A stretch of DNA of 64,000 nucleotides from Deltaproteobacteria bacterium HGW-Deltaproteobacteria-6 (GTDB lineage: Bacteria; Desulfobacterota; Syntrophia; Syntrophales; Smithellaceae): positions 62,001 through 126,000 of the forward strand of contig PHAT01000003.1 of assembly GCA_002840435.1 (NCBI GenBank), in the 5' to 3' direction. Shown piece by piece: positions 1 through 10,000 of the stretch; position 1 is the stretch's first letter, and each line of letters opens with the position of its first letter. The position numbers and the translations under genes are program-made. The notes beneath the pieces were generated by a model. That model did no database searches and was not told the origin of the DNA. It was given only the letters and a program-made list of their open reading frames with translations.

Positions 1-1
1 G

Positions 2-994
2 CCTGATTTTATAAAACTATCGTCTGATGTTGATTTCAACCTTCTTGCCCAGCGCTATCATTTTACCGGCGGGCTCATTAAAAACAGCATTTTTATAGCT
101 CTCACCACCGCTCTGATGTCCGGTAATAACGGATATTCGCTTGTCACCATGGACATGATTGAAAAGGCCGCCGAACTGCAGGTAGATCAGATGGTGGATA
201 TGAGTGATTTATATCAAACTTATACGCCTGCATGCAAAATCAATGATTTGCAGATTAACCCTCTGCAGAAAAACGAACTGGTTAATGTCGCAAAGGCTTA
301 TCGAGTCATTATGGAACAAAGCCTGGGGCTGAACATGCTGATTACGTCAAGTGATATTGAGACAGGGATCAAAGCTGCTGAAGCGCTGGCTTATGAATGT
401 GATCTGAAAATCAAGAAATACGATTACATGAACTTGTATCTCAAAAATGGTCACGATGATAAGGTTCTTGACCCCGTCACGCAAAAAAAGATTTCACCCA
501 TGAATTATGCCTTCGCGGAAAACACAGGGGAAACTTCATTGTTGCTGTTTGTCGATTATACCGGCGTTGTCAAGTGGACGAAAGACAACCAAACGACCAT
601 TGATGATCAAGATCGCAGAATCATGCATCTGGAGATGCGTTGTCATCTTCGCGAATATCAGGGGCTTTTCTGCATGGTTACAATCCAGCCACTCGAAGGG
701 ATACTGCCGGTTGAATTCAATCTTCATTTCAATATGGAATATCCGACAGAAGAAACACAAATACGACAATGGGAGAAATACCTGCCAAAAAGTAAAATCA
801 GCAGTGATCAGCTGTTGTCATTGGTGGAAAACAATCCCATGCATGCTGCCGAAATCGATTTTATTGCGCGGCAGGCAATCATTCAGGCAACGGTCAAATC
901 TGTTTCCGATGGGCCGGGTGTTAAAGATGTTAGTGATGTGATTTTCCGCTATCGTCCCAAACGCTTGACTCCGCTTTTGTTTGGAAACCCATAA
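2..994 (+). CDS. AAA+ ATPase, 3' part only, with a degenerate second AAA module
   Basis: The reading frame is open from the first bases of the window, so the gene begins upstream; 330 residues are visible. The first ~45 residues look like the end of an AAA+ module, with the sensor-2/lid pattern TGGLIKN at about residues 22-28. A second AAA-like module follows. The strand that should carry Walker A reads TSSDIETGIK (~115-124), without the GxxGxGK[ST] glycines or lysine context, and the Walker B equivalent reads LLLFVDYTG (~180-188) with no DE pair. The end still shows the AAA pattern FNLHFNMEYP...W.KYLP (~239-262). The second module is therefore probably a non-hydrolysing pseudo-ATPase, as in two-domain CDC48/FtsH-like AAA proteins of unknown target. 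An internal ATG at 116 exists but would cut off the lid, so it is unlikely to be the start. The following small genes lie on the same strand. Function unknown beyond AAA+. Confidence 0.72.
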   Translation, partial: PDFIKLSSDVDFNLLAQRYHFTGGLIKNSIFIALTTALMSGNNGYSLVTMDMIEKAAELQVDQMVDMSDLYQTYTPACKINDLQINPLQKNELVNVAKAYRVIMEQSLGLNMLITSSDIETGIKAAEALAYECDLKIKKYDYMNLYLKNGHDDKVLDPVTQKKISPMNYAFAENTGETSLLLFVDYTGVVKWTKDNQTTIDDQDRRIMHLEMRCHLREYQGLFCMVTIQPLEGILPVEFNLHFNMEYPTEETQIRQWEKYLPKSKISSDQLLSLVENNPMHAAEIDFIARQAIIQATVKSVSDGPGVKDVSDVIFRYRPKRLTPLLFGNP

Positions 995-1005
995 AGGAAT
1001 GACCG

Positions 1006-1056
1006 ATGCCGCTTGAAAATCATTTTGAGGGTTATGACGACCAGATTATCCTCTAA
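1006..1056 (+). pseudogene. 16-codon ORF resembling the start of the gene at 1593
   Basis: A short ORF (MPLENHFEGYDDQIIL) starts 11 bases after the AAA gene. Its first nine residues, MPLENHFEG, closely match the start of the 121-residue protein at 1593 (MSFENHYEG). The simplest reading is a truncated paralogous copy of that gene. It could also be a short leader peptide. It carries no recognisable domain. Confidence 0.3.
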
Positions 1057-1083
1057 GGCCATGACAAGGAGGCGATAACAATC

Positions 1084-1518
1084 ATGCGTGGATATTATAA
1101 AGAAAATGAATCTGGGGAACTTGTTTTTATTCCTTCCGGCGAAATGCCCAATCAGCAGGTTGGCATTTACTGGTTTATCGATAACGAAGTAATCAAGGAT
1201 GCTGTTCCCTTTAAAGATGGCGAGCCATATGGCGAAGTAATCCAGTATGGCAGTCACTTCGATTTTTGGCAAGCCCTGCAACCCACTACAGAAATCGAGA
1301 AGAAATTAAAGTCCCATGCTTACGACGCTTATCCGCGAGGCCGGATTGTATTCTTTCCAGCACGGAAGGTGTTTCGTATTTATTCGGATCATTGTTTAGA
1401 TACTGATGATTTAAACAAAGTTTTGGAATCATTTGAGATTGAAGATTTTGACATTGAAATTAAAGATGACGAGCATTACCGCTGTGCCGGGTGCAATCCT
1501 TTTTATGTTGATATTTAG
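1084..1518 (+). CDS. conserved-type hypothetical protein, 144 aa
   Basis: Acidic cytosolic protein with no signal peptide or membrane segment. The start ATG has a good Shine-Dalgarno (AAGGAGG, about 1066-1072). The first half has a compact beta-rich stretch ending in HFDFWQAL. The second half has a PRGRIVFFPARKVFRIYSDHCL segment (described here in part: PRGRIVF, then YSDHCL), followed by a C-terminal DEHYRC..C motif. I recognise this layout from uncharacterised bacterial proteins but cannot name the family. The cysteine pair near the C-terminus (HYRCAGC) could bind metal. It lies between the AAA gene and another small unknown gene, so it may be an accessory protein of the AAA ATPase. Function unknown. 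Confidence 0.65.
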   Translation: MRGYYKENESGELVFIPSGEMPNQQVGIYWFIDNEVIKDAVPFKDGEPYGEVIQYGSHFDFWQALQPTTEIEKKLKSHAYDAYPRGRIVFFPARKVFRIYSDHCLDTDDLNKVLESFEIEDFDIEIKDDEHYRCAGCNPFYVDI

Positions 1519-1592
1519 AAAAGATGAATGAACAGTTAACGGACAAATTGGTATTTAAGCCTTTTTGTCAATTAAATTGAAAGGAGCGACCT

Positions 1593-1958
1593 ATGTCATT
1601 TGAAAATCATTACGAGGGTTTCGCGAAAGAAAAAAAATTTAATTTAATTCTTGCGCAGTCTCTTTGTGAATGCCCGGTACTGCAAGCCCGTACTGTAAAA
1701 AGAATAATAGCCCATGTGGACGAAGGATTTGTCAAAGATCTATTCAAAAGAAGACCATGCATCAGAAGATTGGTTTATATCGGATGTGGCTGTGTTGAAT
1801 TCCCATGCCCTCATGGGGATTCAAAATATTTTAAGGAAGGAGAGATATACACATCAATCGATTTCAATGGTGGCACCTACACAATAGAAGGATATGAAGA
1901 CGGGAAAACGAGGATAGGCAGTGCGTATTTTGAATGGCTTAAAGATGACATTCAGTAA
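1593..1958 (+). CDS. hypothetical protein, 121 aa, cysteine-rich
   Basis: Starts at an ATG preceded by GAAAGGAGCG. The middle holds cysteines in the pattern C.C (ECPV), then GCGCVEFPCPHG at about residues 69-80, which could form a small metal site. The C-terminal part (EGEIYTSIDFNGGTYTIEGYEDG) looks like a short beta barrel of the type seen in SH3-like or single-strand-binding folds; this is a guess from the alternating pattern. The N-terminal nonapeptide resembles the orphan 16-codon ORF at 1006, suggesting a past duplication. Function unknown. Confidence 0.55.
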   Translation: MSFENHYEGFAKEKKFNLILAQSLCECPVLQARTVKRIIAHVDEGFVKDLFKRRPCIRRLVYIGCGCVEFPCPHGDSKYFKEGEIYTSIDFNGGTYTIEGYEDGKTRIGSAYFEWLKDDIQ

Positions 1959-2021
1959 TAAATATATATAATGCGCTGAAATTGCAATATGAGGAATGGC
2001 ATCAAAAGGAGGATAAGACTA

Positions 2022-3494
2022 ATGAGCACAAAAGATAATTCCTTTCTCAGTAAATCGCTTTTTGTTCGTGGTGCTCGCTGCCACAAATCCCTGTACCTTC
2101 ACAAATACATGCCCGAGCTGAAAGACGAGGTCTCAGAGGACACGGAAAAAAGTTTTTCGGTTGGATATGAAATCGGTGATCTGGCGCAGAACCTTTTCCC
2201 CGGCGGTGTAATTGTTCCGTATGAAGGATTATCACATGAGGAACAGATTGAAATGACCGCTTCACTAATTGCCCGGGGCTGCAAGACAATCTATGAAGCC
2301 ACTTTCTTTCACAATGATGTCTTCATTAAGGCCGATATCCTCCATATGGGCGATGACGGATGGGATGTCTATGAGGTCAAGGCTTCAACAGGCGTGAAGG
2401 ATTATCATCTTAAAGATGCCTCGGTTCAATATTATGTGATATCCGGTACTGGTTTATCCATATCAAGGCTGTTCATCGTTCACGTCAATAATCAGTATGT
2501 CCGGCAGGGCGAAATCGAAGTGGATAAAATCTTTCAGAAGAAAGATATCACGTCTATAGCAAAAGAGGAGCAGGCCGGCATCGTTGAAGAAATCGAAAGA
2601 CAAAGAGCAATGCTGAAAGGAAACGAACCGGTTATCGACATCGGTCCTCATTGCAATGAAAACTATCCGTGTGACTTCATCGGTCATTGCTGGTCCCATA
2701 TCCCTGAAAATTCCATATTTGATATCAAGGGCCGGATGGACAGCAGGTTCTTTCTTTACGAAAAGGGTATTTTGTCTATGTTCGATGTGCCACAGGAATA
2801 TCTTTCGAGCAATCAGTTCATTCAAGTTGACGCGGCAAAGAAACAGGAGGTTTACTATGATCATGCTGCCGTAAAGGAATTTATCGATTCACTCTGGTAT
2901 CCCATGTATTTTCTCGATTTTGAAACTTTTATTGAGGCAATCCCCCCTTATGACGGCATAAGGCCTTATCAGCAGGTTCCATTCCAGTATTCATTACACC
3001 ACGTGGATCAGAAATGGGGTGAATTGAAGCACGATGAGTATTTAGCCATGCCCCGCACAGACCCCAGAAAAGAACTGACAGAAAGGCTGGTGAATGAAAT
3101 ACCGGACAATGCCTGTGTCCTGGCTTATAACAGCGGTTTCGAGGCGGCGAGATTGAGAGATCTGGCGCAGTGGTTTCCGGAATATGATGAGAAGATTGAA
3201 CAGATCATAGGAAATATCCAGGATCTTGCCGATCCTTTCCGCCGGCATGTTATATATAACTGGCAGCAGCATGGTTCTTATTCATTGAAATATGTTCTGC
3301 CTGCAATGGTGCCTGATTTCAGCTACGATCATCTGGATGTGCAAAACGGCGGAATGGCCATGGATGCCTATGCAATAATGAATCAAACTGATGATCCGGC
3401 GGAGATTGCGAAGATCCGTAAATCCCTGCTGGAATATTGCAAACTCGACACCCTGGCCATGGTAAAGATTCTGGAGAGTATGTTAGTTGAATGA
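2022..3494 (+). CDS. DUF2779 family nuclease: Cas4-like PD-(D/E)XK joined to a DEDD exonuclease-like domain
   Basis: I chose ATG 2022 over the in-frame ATG at 1989 because AAAGGAGG (2005-2012) sits nine bases before it; this gives 490 aa. The N-terminus has the DUF2779 pattern SLFVRG..CHK..L and GYEIGDLAQNLFPGG (48-62). A PD-(D/E)XK core follows, with D105 in ADILHM and EVK at 118-120, then QYY. Three cysteines at 211, 217 and 223 (C-x5-C-x5-C) resemble the Cas4/AddB iron-sulphur staple. The C-terminal half starts with LDFET (D299, E301) and ends with EYCKLDTLAM, matching the acidic residues of DnaQ/DEDD 3'-5' exonucleases. The family is common in bacteria and its role is not settled; DNA processing is inferred. 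Next to a defence block it may be a stand-alone nuclease. Confidence 0.8.
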   Translation: MSTKDNSFLSKSLFVRGARCHKSLYLHKYMPELKDEVSEDTEKSFSVGYEIGDLAQNLFPGGVIVPYEGLSHEEQIEMTASLIARGCKTIYEATFFHNDVFIKADILHMGDDGWDVYEVKASTGVKDYHLKDASVQYYVISGTGLSISRLFIVHVNNQYVRQGEIEVDKIFQKKDITSIAKEEQAGIVEEIERQRAMLKGNEPVIDIGPHCNENYPCDFIGHCWSHIPENSIFDIKGRMDSRFFLYEKGILSMFDVPQEYLSSNQFIQVDAAKKQEVYYDHAAVKEFIDSLWYPMYFLDFETFIEAIPPYDGIRPYQQVPFQYSLHHVDQKWGELKHDEYLAMPRTDPRKELTERLVNEIPDNACVLAYNSGFEAARLRDLAQWFPEYDEKIEQIIGNIQDLADPFRRHVIYNWQQHGSYSLKYVLPAMVPDFSYDHLDVQNGGMAMDAYAIMNQTDDPAEIAKIRKSLLEYCKLDTLAMVKILESMLVE

Positions 3495-3550
3495 TCTCAA
3501 TTTCAGTTGTTTGCTATCAATCCATATTTTGGATTCTTAATTCAATACGT

Positions 3551-3579
3551 TTGATGAATATAAAAGTTAAAGATATGCT
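3551..3579 (+). promoter_or_regulatory. candidate promoter for the PLD-helicase operon
   Basis: TTGATG (3551-3556), a 17-base spacer and TATGCT (3574-3579) lie in a very AT-rich stretch (3495-3703) that I read as non-coding. The short ORF across it has no ribosome site. The operon start at 3704 is preceded by AAAAGG. Weak consensus, so low confidence. Confidence 0.35.
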
Positions 3580-3703
3580 ACTATGTTCTTTTTATTATAA
3601 CTTAAATACAGTATACTATTTTCATAATTTTAAAATACCAACCGATTATATTAATAGCAAGAATATTCACTGAACAAACAAAAGAAGAGAGCAAAAGGTA
3701 ATA

Positions 3704-5008
3704 ATGAAATTACCATACTTTACAAACCCTGATTCAGAACTTATACGTTCGGGTCGGGGACGAGATCCTCTTGGCCTACAACCCGTATGGAGTGCTTTCG
3801 GACGAGAGCTCGTTCCATATCTTGCATCACCGGTGACTCAAGTAAGTGGTATCAAGTCAATACTGCTTATTCACTGGCTGGCAGATTGTCCCCTGAAGGA
3901 TTTTTTCAATGCAGAAAAAAAGCCGAGTTTTCGTTCCTTCTTTCGCCTGATGGAAGGAGTGCTGGAATACTTTTTATATAAGTCACCTAAAAACAGCGTT
4001 CCGCAGTTATGTTACGGGATCCGAGCTTTAGCTGCTGACGCTAATAATTTTCGTGTTACATACGATGATGGACGCACTGCAGTAAATGGTCTCTATCAAT
4101 ATTACCGAGGAACATGCCGACGTGCGGGCCTGCTCAGCTCAGACTGGGTAGTTCCGGAACATATTAGTAAGGTTTTTAACAAAATATGGACGGCAGACCT
4201 GTCCCAAATATTAATTAATCATCTTGAGCCATCGCTTAAAATAAAAGGCGATCCTTTGTACCCTCATAATATTTTGCTGGACAATAAAATAAATAATGCT
4301 TTGAAACGATTCTTCCAGGACGAGGAAATCAATGAAATTCTTCGTCAGCAGATTTTCAAAGATCATCCCTACATATCATTTGCCAGGGAATGTGCTGCCT
4401 TATTGACTAATCTGACTGAACCAGAACCATCAGATGGATGGATTAAATGGCGAATTGATCAACTTTACAACAGTATCAATAATGAAACAAACACAGCTCA
4501 TTCGTTATGTTCATCATTACAACATATACAAAAATGCGAACCATTTGTCCTGTTATTACAGGATTGCTTTGATTATATGGCTGCTTCACAGGGTAGCAAA
4601 ATAGATACAGTGGCACAAGAAATACAAGATCTCGAAAACACACTGAGTCAGAGAGCACAGGGTCAGAATAATACCCTCAGGAAAAGAGCAGAGGCTTTTC
4701 TAACATTAGATGAAAAAAATGACAGGATGAGAGAATTAGTTGCTTTGGCTCAATCGCTGCTCAATAATGCAACATTCTCCGTTTTTCTGATCAATCTTCT
4801 AAACCACCATAAAAAATGCATGACAGATCGAGAACGAACTCCCTTGGTGTTGGAAGAAGGCGAAATCTTGGTTGTTACTGAAACTGCGGACCGAGACAAG
4901 AAAGCGATCATTGAACACATGGATAGTGGTGTGCCCTGGAGTAATGATTACTACTTTTCGACTGCCGGCACGATCTATCACCAACTATTTGGAGGTTCCA
5001 ATGGTTGA
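3704..5008 (+). CDS. unknown protein, first gene of PLD nuclease-SNF2 helicase operon, 434 aa
   Basis: Soluble protein with no signal peptide. The N-terminus (SGRGRDPLGLQPVWSAFGRE) precedes a largely helical body. A region near residues 305-340 (QDLENTLSQRA...LRKRAEAFL) has coiled-coil character. No catalytic motif was found. Its last codons overlap the start of the PLD gene by eight bases (5001-5008), so the two are translationally coupled. In position and size it resembles the small unknown proteins (for example DUF6361 types) that precede PLD and helicase genes in defence operons, but I see no clear sequence match to DUF6361. Likely role, by context only: a specificity or scaffold subunit for the nuclease-helicase pair. 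Codon use is AT-rich like its neighbours. Confidence 0.7.
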   Translation: MKLPYFTNPDSELIRSGRGRDPLGLQPVWSAFGRELVPYLASPVTQVSGIKSILLIHWLADCPLKDFFNAEKKPSFRSFFRLMEGVLEYFLYKSPKNSVPQLCYGIRALAADANNFRVTYDDGRTAVNGLYQYYRGTCRRAGLLSSDWVVPEHISKVFNKIWTADLSQILINHLEPSLKIKGDPLYPHNILLDNKINNALKRFFQDEEINEILRQQIFKDHPYISFARECAALLTNLTEPEPSDGWIKWRIDQLYNSINNETNTAHSLCSSLQHIQKCEPFVLLLQDCFDYMAASQGSKIDTVAQEIQDLENTLSQRAQGQNNTLRKRAEAFLTLDEKNDRMRELVALAQSLLNNATFSVFLINLLNHHKKCMTDRERTPLVLEEGEILVVTETADRDKKAIIEHMDSGVPWSNDYYFSTAGTIYHQLFGGSNG

Positions 5009-7055
5009 TCCCCCCAATAATCTGATGCGCAATGCTCTTGAAGAGATGTTGCCTAAATTTATAGATAGCAAGCCAGACTATGTTTTGTTTACCACCTTCA
5101 ATTTTTCTTCATCTTTTTTTGAATCAAATGTGCTTCCTTTGCTAGTTGGCAATTCCGTAGATGAACTGAAAGGCGGCGGTATTGTCCGCAAAGAACTCAA
5201 TGCAAGCCTGACACAAGTTAAGACCCTGGTGGCATGTGATCGCTCTGCTCATCCAGAACCTAAGGGCGATTTCCGTTATGGATTATTGCCTGTTGGTCTT
5301 GAAAAAGGTCGCTTTCACCCCAAGATTATCCTCATGTCAGGAAAACTTCTTTCTGGTGTGCATGGCCTGTATCTATCTGTTGGCAGTGGCAATATTTCTC
5401 TGTCGGGATGGGCAATAAATCGTGAAGTGGTTGGGGTTACACCGGTTGCGGAAAAGCATAGAGATGAATTGGGCTATCTATTGCAATGGCTGAAAAAGAA
5501 GGCAGATGAAAGCATACAACTCGTTGCCAATGCCACTGGGAATGCTTCAACATCTCTAAACGAGGAAGGAGAAACACGTAAGATAATTGAAGCGTTAATT
5601 GCATCACTTAAAGAAAACGCTATTCCGAGTAGAACAGAAGATCTTCCCGATCTCCACCTGGCATTACCCGCTGAATTGAACCCGGATACCGAAAAGCAGA
5701 AGGACTCGCTTATATCCAAACTTGCCGGAAAATCGAATTGGAGACATGCTACAGTTGTATCTCCTTTTTGGGCGGAGGTTCCAATACTTGTCAAAATGCT
5801 GCCGATAAGAAAGTGCTCCTTTGTCCCGTCCCTGCGGCACGACGGAAAGTACAGCTTCCCATTGAATACTCTTACCGAAGGAGATAAATCCGTCATTGAG
5901 TATTCCTTTATGCGTTTTAATGACGGTGCTGATCGTTATACTCACGCCAAGGCGCTTATTTTGGAAAATGATGAAGAAACAGCCTTGTGCATTGGATCGG
6001 CTAATTTTACTTCTGCAGCAATGCTGCAAGAATTTGGATCGTTGAATAACGTAGAGGCCATGCTCCGGTACCACATATTTGGCAATAACGCTTGGGTAGG
6101 ATTGTTCCAGGTTATGAACCAGGAACAGATAGCGCAAGTGGAAGATAACGAAAATGAAGAGGGAGCACCACAACTACCTCCATTTGATGCAGAAGTGGCT
6201 TGTGACTGGAAAAAGAATAAAATACTCTGTTACCTTAAAATTCACAAATCAGATCAGATCGATTCTATTGCCATGGAGGTGGCAGGGAAAAGAGTGGAAC
6301 TGACGCCTGATAACACATTGGGTCAAAGTGTTGAAATCCCTTTTCAAGGGCAAAAACGTGTCCGTAACTTTTATGTACATTACCTGCCAAAACATAAAGA
6401 CAAAATAATCCGCTTTGATGGGCTTGTTACTCAATACAATGCGGAGGATGACGATCTTGGCTATAACCCCCGGCCCCGTCTGAATTCCATCCTTGATTTT
6501 CTTCTGGGGCTGGACCCTGATTTATCTGAGCGCGAGGTGGAACAACGCGCAGCCAATAGGCAGGGCGGGACAGGAGACGGCGAGGATGCTCTTGAACCTA
6601 TCTATGATTATTTCATCTTTTTTCAAGCCATGTATAAACTAAGGCGATACTATACCGGTAAAGCCAAGCAAAATATGGATGGTCTTGACCCGTTTTCACC
6701 TTCAGCGCTGCAAGGAATTCCAATGCTCTATCGTGCAATTACCCTGCAACCTGTGGAATCCGGCGAAGCAAGAATCGGCCGCTATGTTCAGTTGACTGAA
6801 CTTCTGGAGACAATGGAATACCTGGAAAAGTTAATTCCACAACGGATCTGCGATAATAGTATTTTGTTAAAAAATAATCTTACGCAGGAAATAAAGGAAT
6901 TAAGGAAAGACGTTGAATGCAGTTTAGAAAACTCGGCGACGTTTAGTGAATTCTTCGGGCAAAAAACTTTAACAGAAAAAACAGAATCCTTTTTTAAGTG
7001 GTTTCACGATGAACTGAAAAGAGGTACATATGCATACCACCAAGGTCATTCCTGA
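5001..7055 (+). CDS. phospholipase D-superfamily nuclease-like protein, 684 aa
   Basis: The start at ATG 5001 has GGAGG five bases upstream (4991-4995); the longer open frame from 4872 is internal to the preceding gene. Two PLD half-sites are visible. The first is HPK (H106, K108) followed by VGSGNISLSGW (~128-138). The second is HAK (H315, K317) followed by IGSANFTSAAM (~332-342). Both have the HxK and GS.N elements, but neither has the classical aspartate of HxKx4D (S and E instead). This is common in PLD-type nucleases of defence systems and argues for nuclease rather than lipase activity. The C-terminal ~300 residues are unassigned. It overlaps the next gene by 26 bases, consistent with a nuclease-helicase complex. 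Confidence 0.78.
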   Translation: MVDPPNNLMRNALEEMLPKFIDSKPDYVLFTTFNFSSSFFESNVLPLLVGNSVDELKGGGIVRKELNASLTQVKTLVACDRSAHPEPKGDFRYGLLPVGLEKGRFHPKIILMSGKLLSGVHGLYLSVGSGNISLSGWAINREVVGVTPVAEKHRDELGYLLQWLKKKADESIQLVANATGNASTSLNEEGETRKIIEALIASLKENAIPSRTEDLPDLHLALPAELNPDTEKQKDSLISKLAGKSNWRHATVVSPFWAEVPILVKMLPIRKCSFVPSLRHDGKYSFPLNTLTEGDKSVIEYSFMRFNDGADRYTHAKALILENDEETALCIGSANFTSAAMLQEFGSLNNVEAMLRYHIFGNNAWVGLFQVMNQEQIAQVEDNENEEGAPQLPPFDAEVACDWKKNKILCYLKIHKSDQIDSIAMEVAGKRVELTPDNTLGQSVEIPFQGQKRVRNFYVHYLPKHKDKIIRFDGLVTQYNAEDDDLGYNPRPRLNSILDFLLGLDPDLSEREVEQRAANRQGGTGDGEDALEPIYDYFIFFQAMYKLRRYYTGKAKQNMDGLDPFSPSALQGIPMLYRAITLQPVESGEARIGRYVQLTELLETMEYLEKLIPQRICDNSILLKNNLTQEIKELRKDVECSLENSATFSEFFGQKTLTEKTESFFKWFHDELKRGTYAYHQGHS

Positions 7056-10000
7056 TTATTTGAATCCCCGGCAGATTCGTTCCTATATCAATTTTGATGG
7101 AAGGGATGAAATCTCTCTAGAAGGAAGTTCTCAGTCGTGCTTGCAAAGTGAAGGCGTAGCTGCATTATGGCACCTATTGAATACGAAGGGATACGCTTAT
7201 CTTGCGGACGAAGTGGGAATGGGCAAAACCCGTCAGGCCATGGGGGTAATCGCAACACAGTTTCTCAGCGATCCCAATTCACACGTTGTAATTGTATGCC
7301 CTAGAAGGACATTGCAGAATCAATGGGCCAGCGAATGGGACGCTTTTATCCGCACTTGCTATAAACCATTCGATAATCGTTTAAAAAATGCCTTAGATGG
7401 AAAAGCAGTGCAAGTTTTGGACTTGCATGAACGCCTTCGGGACTTTGCAGCTTCTCTTCTGCTCAATGAAAATAGAATCCATCTGCTTCGATACTCTTCC
7501 TTTAGTCGGCCGATTTGGTTTGGCGAGTCAAAAAAAGCCAAAACAACGGACGATATCTTCGAGGTTTATAAAGACTGCCTGCGCCAAATTGGCATTGCAG
7601 GGCCTTCAGAAGATGAAAATAATATTTTCACTAAGTACCAGGACCAAAAAAAGACTGAGTGGCGGCAGGAAATGACCAGCGACCTCAACGAAGCATACTC
7701 AATACGCGTAGGGCGGTTACTTAAGGCCCGCGATATTGATCTAGTTATCTTTGATGAAGCACAATATCTTCGGCATCTGGGAAATCGACAAAATATCAAT
7801 ATACGTCATGTATTTCAAGCCCACGTAAAGAAGTGGCTTTTTCTTAGCGCAACACCCCTCCATACGGGCCCTGATGATATTCAGAGTCTGGATGCTTATC
7901 TCTGTAGTGAAAAAGGGAATTATCAGGATAAATGTCCGAACTGCACTAATCGGTGTACGCGTGTTTCTTACCGTAGAAAGCACGAAAAAAAGGATGTCGT
8001 TGATTTGCTTAAAGATTTTCTGGTTCGCCGCCCGCGTACCTATCAGAATTACGACAAAACAATTAAGTACTCGAAAACGCAATACCGAAAATACGAAAAA
8101 CTTAAGATAACCGCATCATCAGATCCATTTTTGTCCCTGACAATGGCTATTGTCCAGAAACACTTGGTTAATGCTCTTTCGGGAGGAAACAACCGTTTCC
8201 GCCAGGGTGAATGTTCCTCATTTGAATCTTTGTCCTCTTCGATAAAACGAATATATAAAAATCATGATGGCAATAAGTGTGAAGAAAAAGAGTTCGAGAA
8301 GTCTGCCCTGCGCTCAGATGATGAAAAACAGCAAGAAAGTCCTGACCGCTCTTTCATTGATAATTTAAACGACAGCTTTCAAAAATCGATGTTTTCCAGC
8401 AAAGAGCCAGGTGAAATGAAAGGGGCTGAATATTGTCTGCCTCATGCAAAATTGAATGATGCAGCAGACAAACTTTTCAGGGAAAATCTCAGGCACGCAA
8501 TCAACCATAAAACACTGGTCTTTGTAAGGCGCTTAGATACTGTTGATGAATTAACTGCATTGATTCTATCATTATTTCAGAAAGAAGTAGATAAAAGACT
8601 GGAGTCCTGGCGGCAATTTTTCCTGGCAAATCAGGAAAACATGGAATGCAAACCCTTATGGGATAAAGACAACTTTTGGGCAAATTCCCCGGCTGATAGT
8701 CTAGAAGATGAAGAAGATTATCCCAACGAAGATATAGACGTCCACATTCTAGATGATGGTTCCATACTTGAACGGGCAGGGAAATTGGACTACTTTGAAT
8801 CACTCAAACGCTACAAGGACAAAAACAAAAAAAACGGAATGCTGACATCATTTCAGTCAAGTTTGTTAAATTACAGGGTTCTATCAAAAAACCCTTTGCG
8901 CGGCTTTCTGTTGACAAAAAAAGATGCCAGCAGTGACAATGACGATTGGGAAAAAGCAGAGGAATACTGGAAACGGTTTGCTTTTTTTATCCTTGGCAAA
9001 GATTACTCTGGTAATGCAGCTGCGTACGCCTGGCTTTTTTCCGGAAAACATGACGATTGGAAATTAGCCACTTTAAAACGCTGTCTTCTTCAGTCCATGC
9101 GGCAGACTGATTTTCTTGTCGATCTTTTTGTGCTGCATCGTTTTTTTAAGACGGTAATTCCTGAAGGAGATGAAAAATCATTGCCGGATAAGCTTCTCTG
9201 GTTTTTAGGGGAAAACCGACGGGAAGAGCTCAGTTCTGATCTGGAAACTTACGTGAATAACTGGAAGGAAAAATTCTACCTTTGGTTTTATCACTTTGAT
9301 CTTATTGTGGACAAATGCCTGCGCGGAGATGACGCCGGTAACTGGCAGGACATTTATAATAAAATGGACGGAACATTTGCCAGAATGTCACCGGTGATGG
9401 GGAGATCAGGTCGCCTGCAGGAACAGAATACAGTGCCACAATTTAAGTTTCCAACCCACCCAAACGTTCTTGTCTGCACTGACGTATTAAAGGAAGGAGT
9501 CGATCTTCACCTGTTTTGTGACAAAATATGCCACTACGGCGTGGCATGGACTTCGGGCGACCTGGAACAGAGAATTGGGCGGATAGACCGATTTGGAAGC
9601 CAGATAAGTCGAATGATTGAGCAATTCTCCCCGAATAATTCTGCCGCGCCACGACTGCAAGTGGAGTTTCCTTTTCTTGATGGTACGCTGGATAAATACC
9701 AGGTGGAACGGGTGATTCGTGAAAAGATCAAAAGCGATTACCGCATGGATTTGGGCAAACGCGAAGAGGATATGGGATTTATTTCTATTGATGATATCGG
9801 CATTTCAGATTCTTCTTCGCCAAATGAAACTCAATTGGTAATTGGTAATAACCATGATTTTAGATTTTATCCGAATGATGTGCCCGGGGATCCTGAGCCA
9901 AATTCTTCTGTCAATGAAATCTCTATAAATATGGAGATAAGTGAAAAGCTGACAAAACTCAAAGACAGAATCAAGTCGATATTTAATGGAGATATAAACT

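Noticed and set aside
3491-3673. 60-codon ORF between the DUF2779 gene and the PLD operon
   Set aside because: AT-rich, overlaps the preceding stop, no ribosome site; treated as promoter region.
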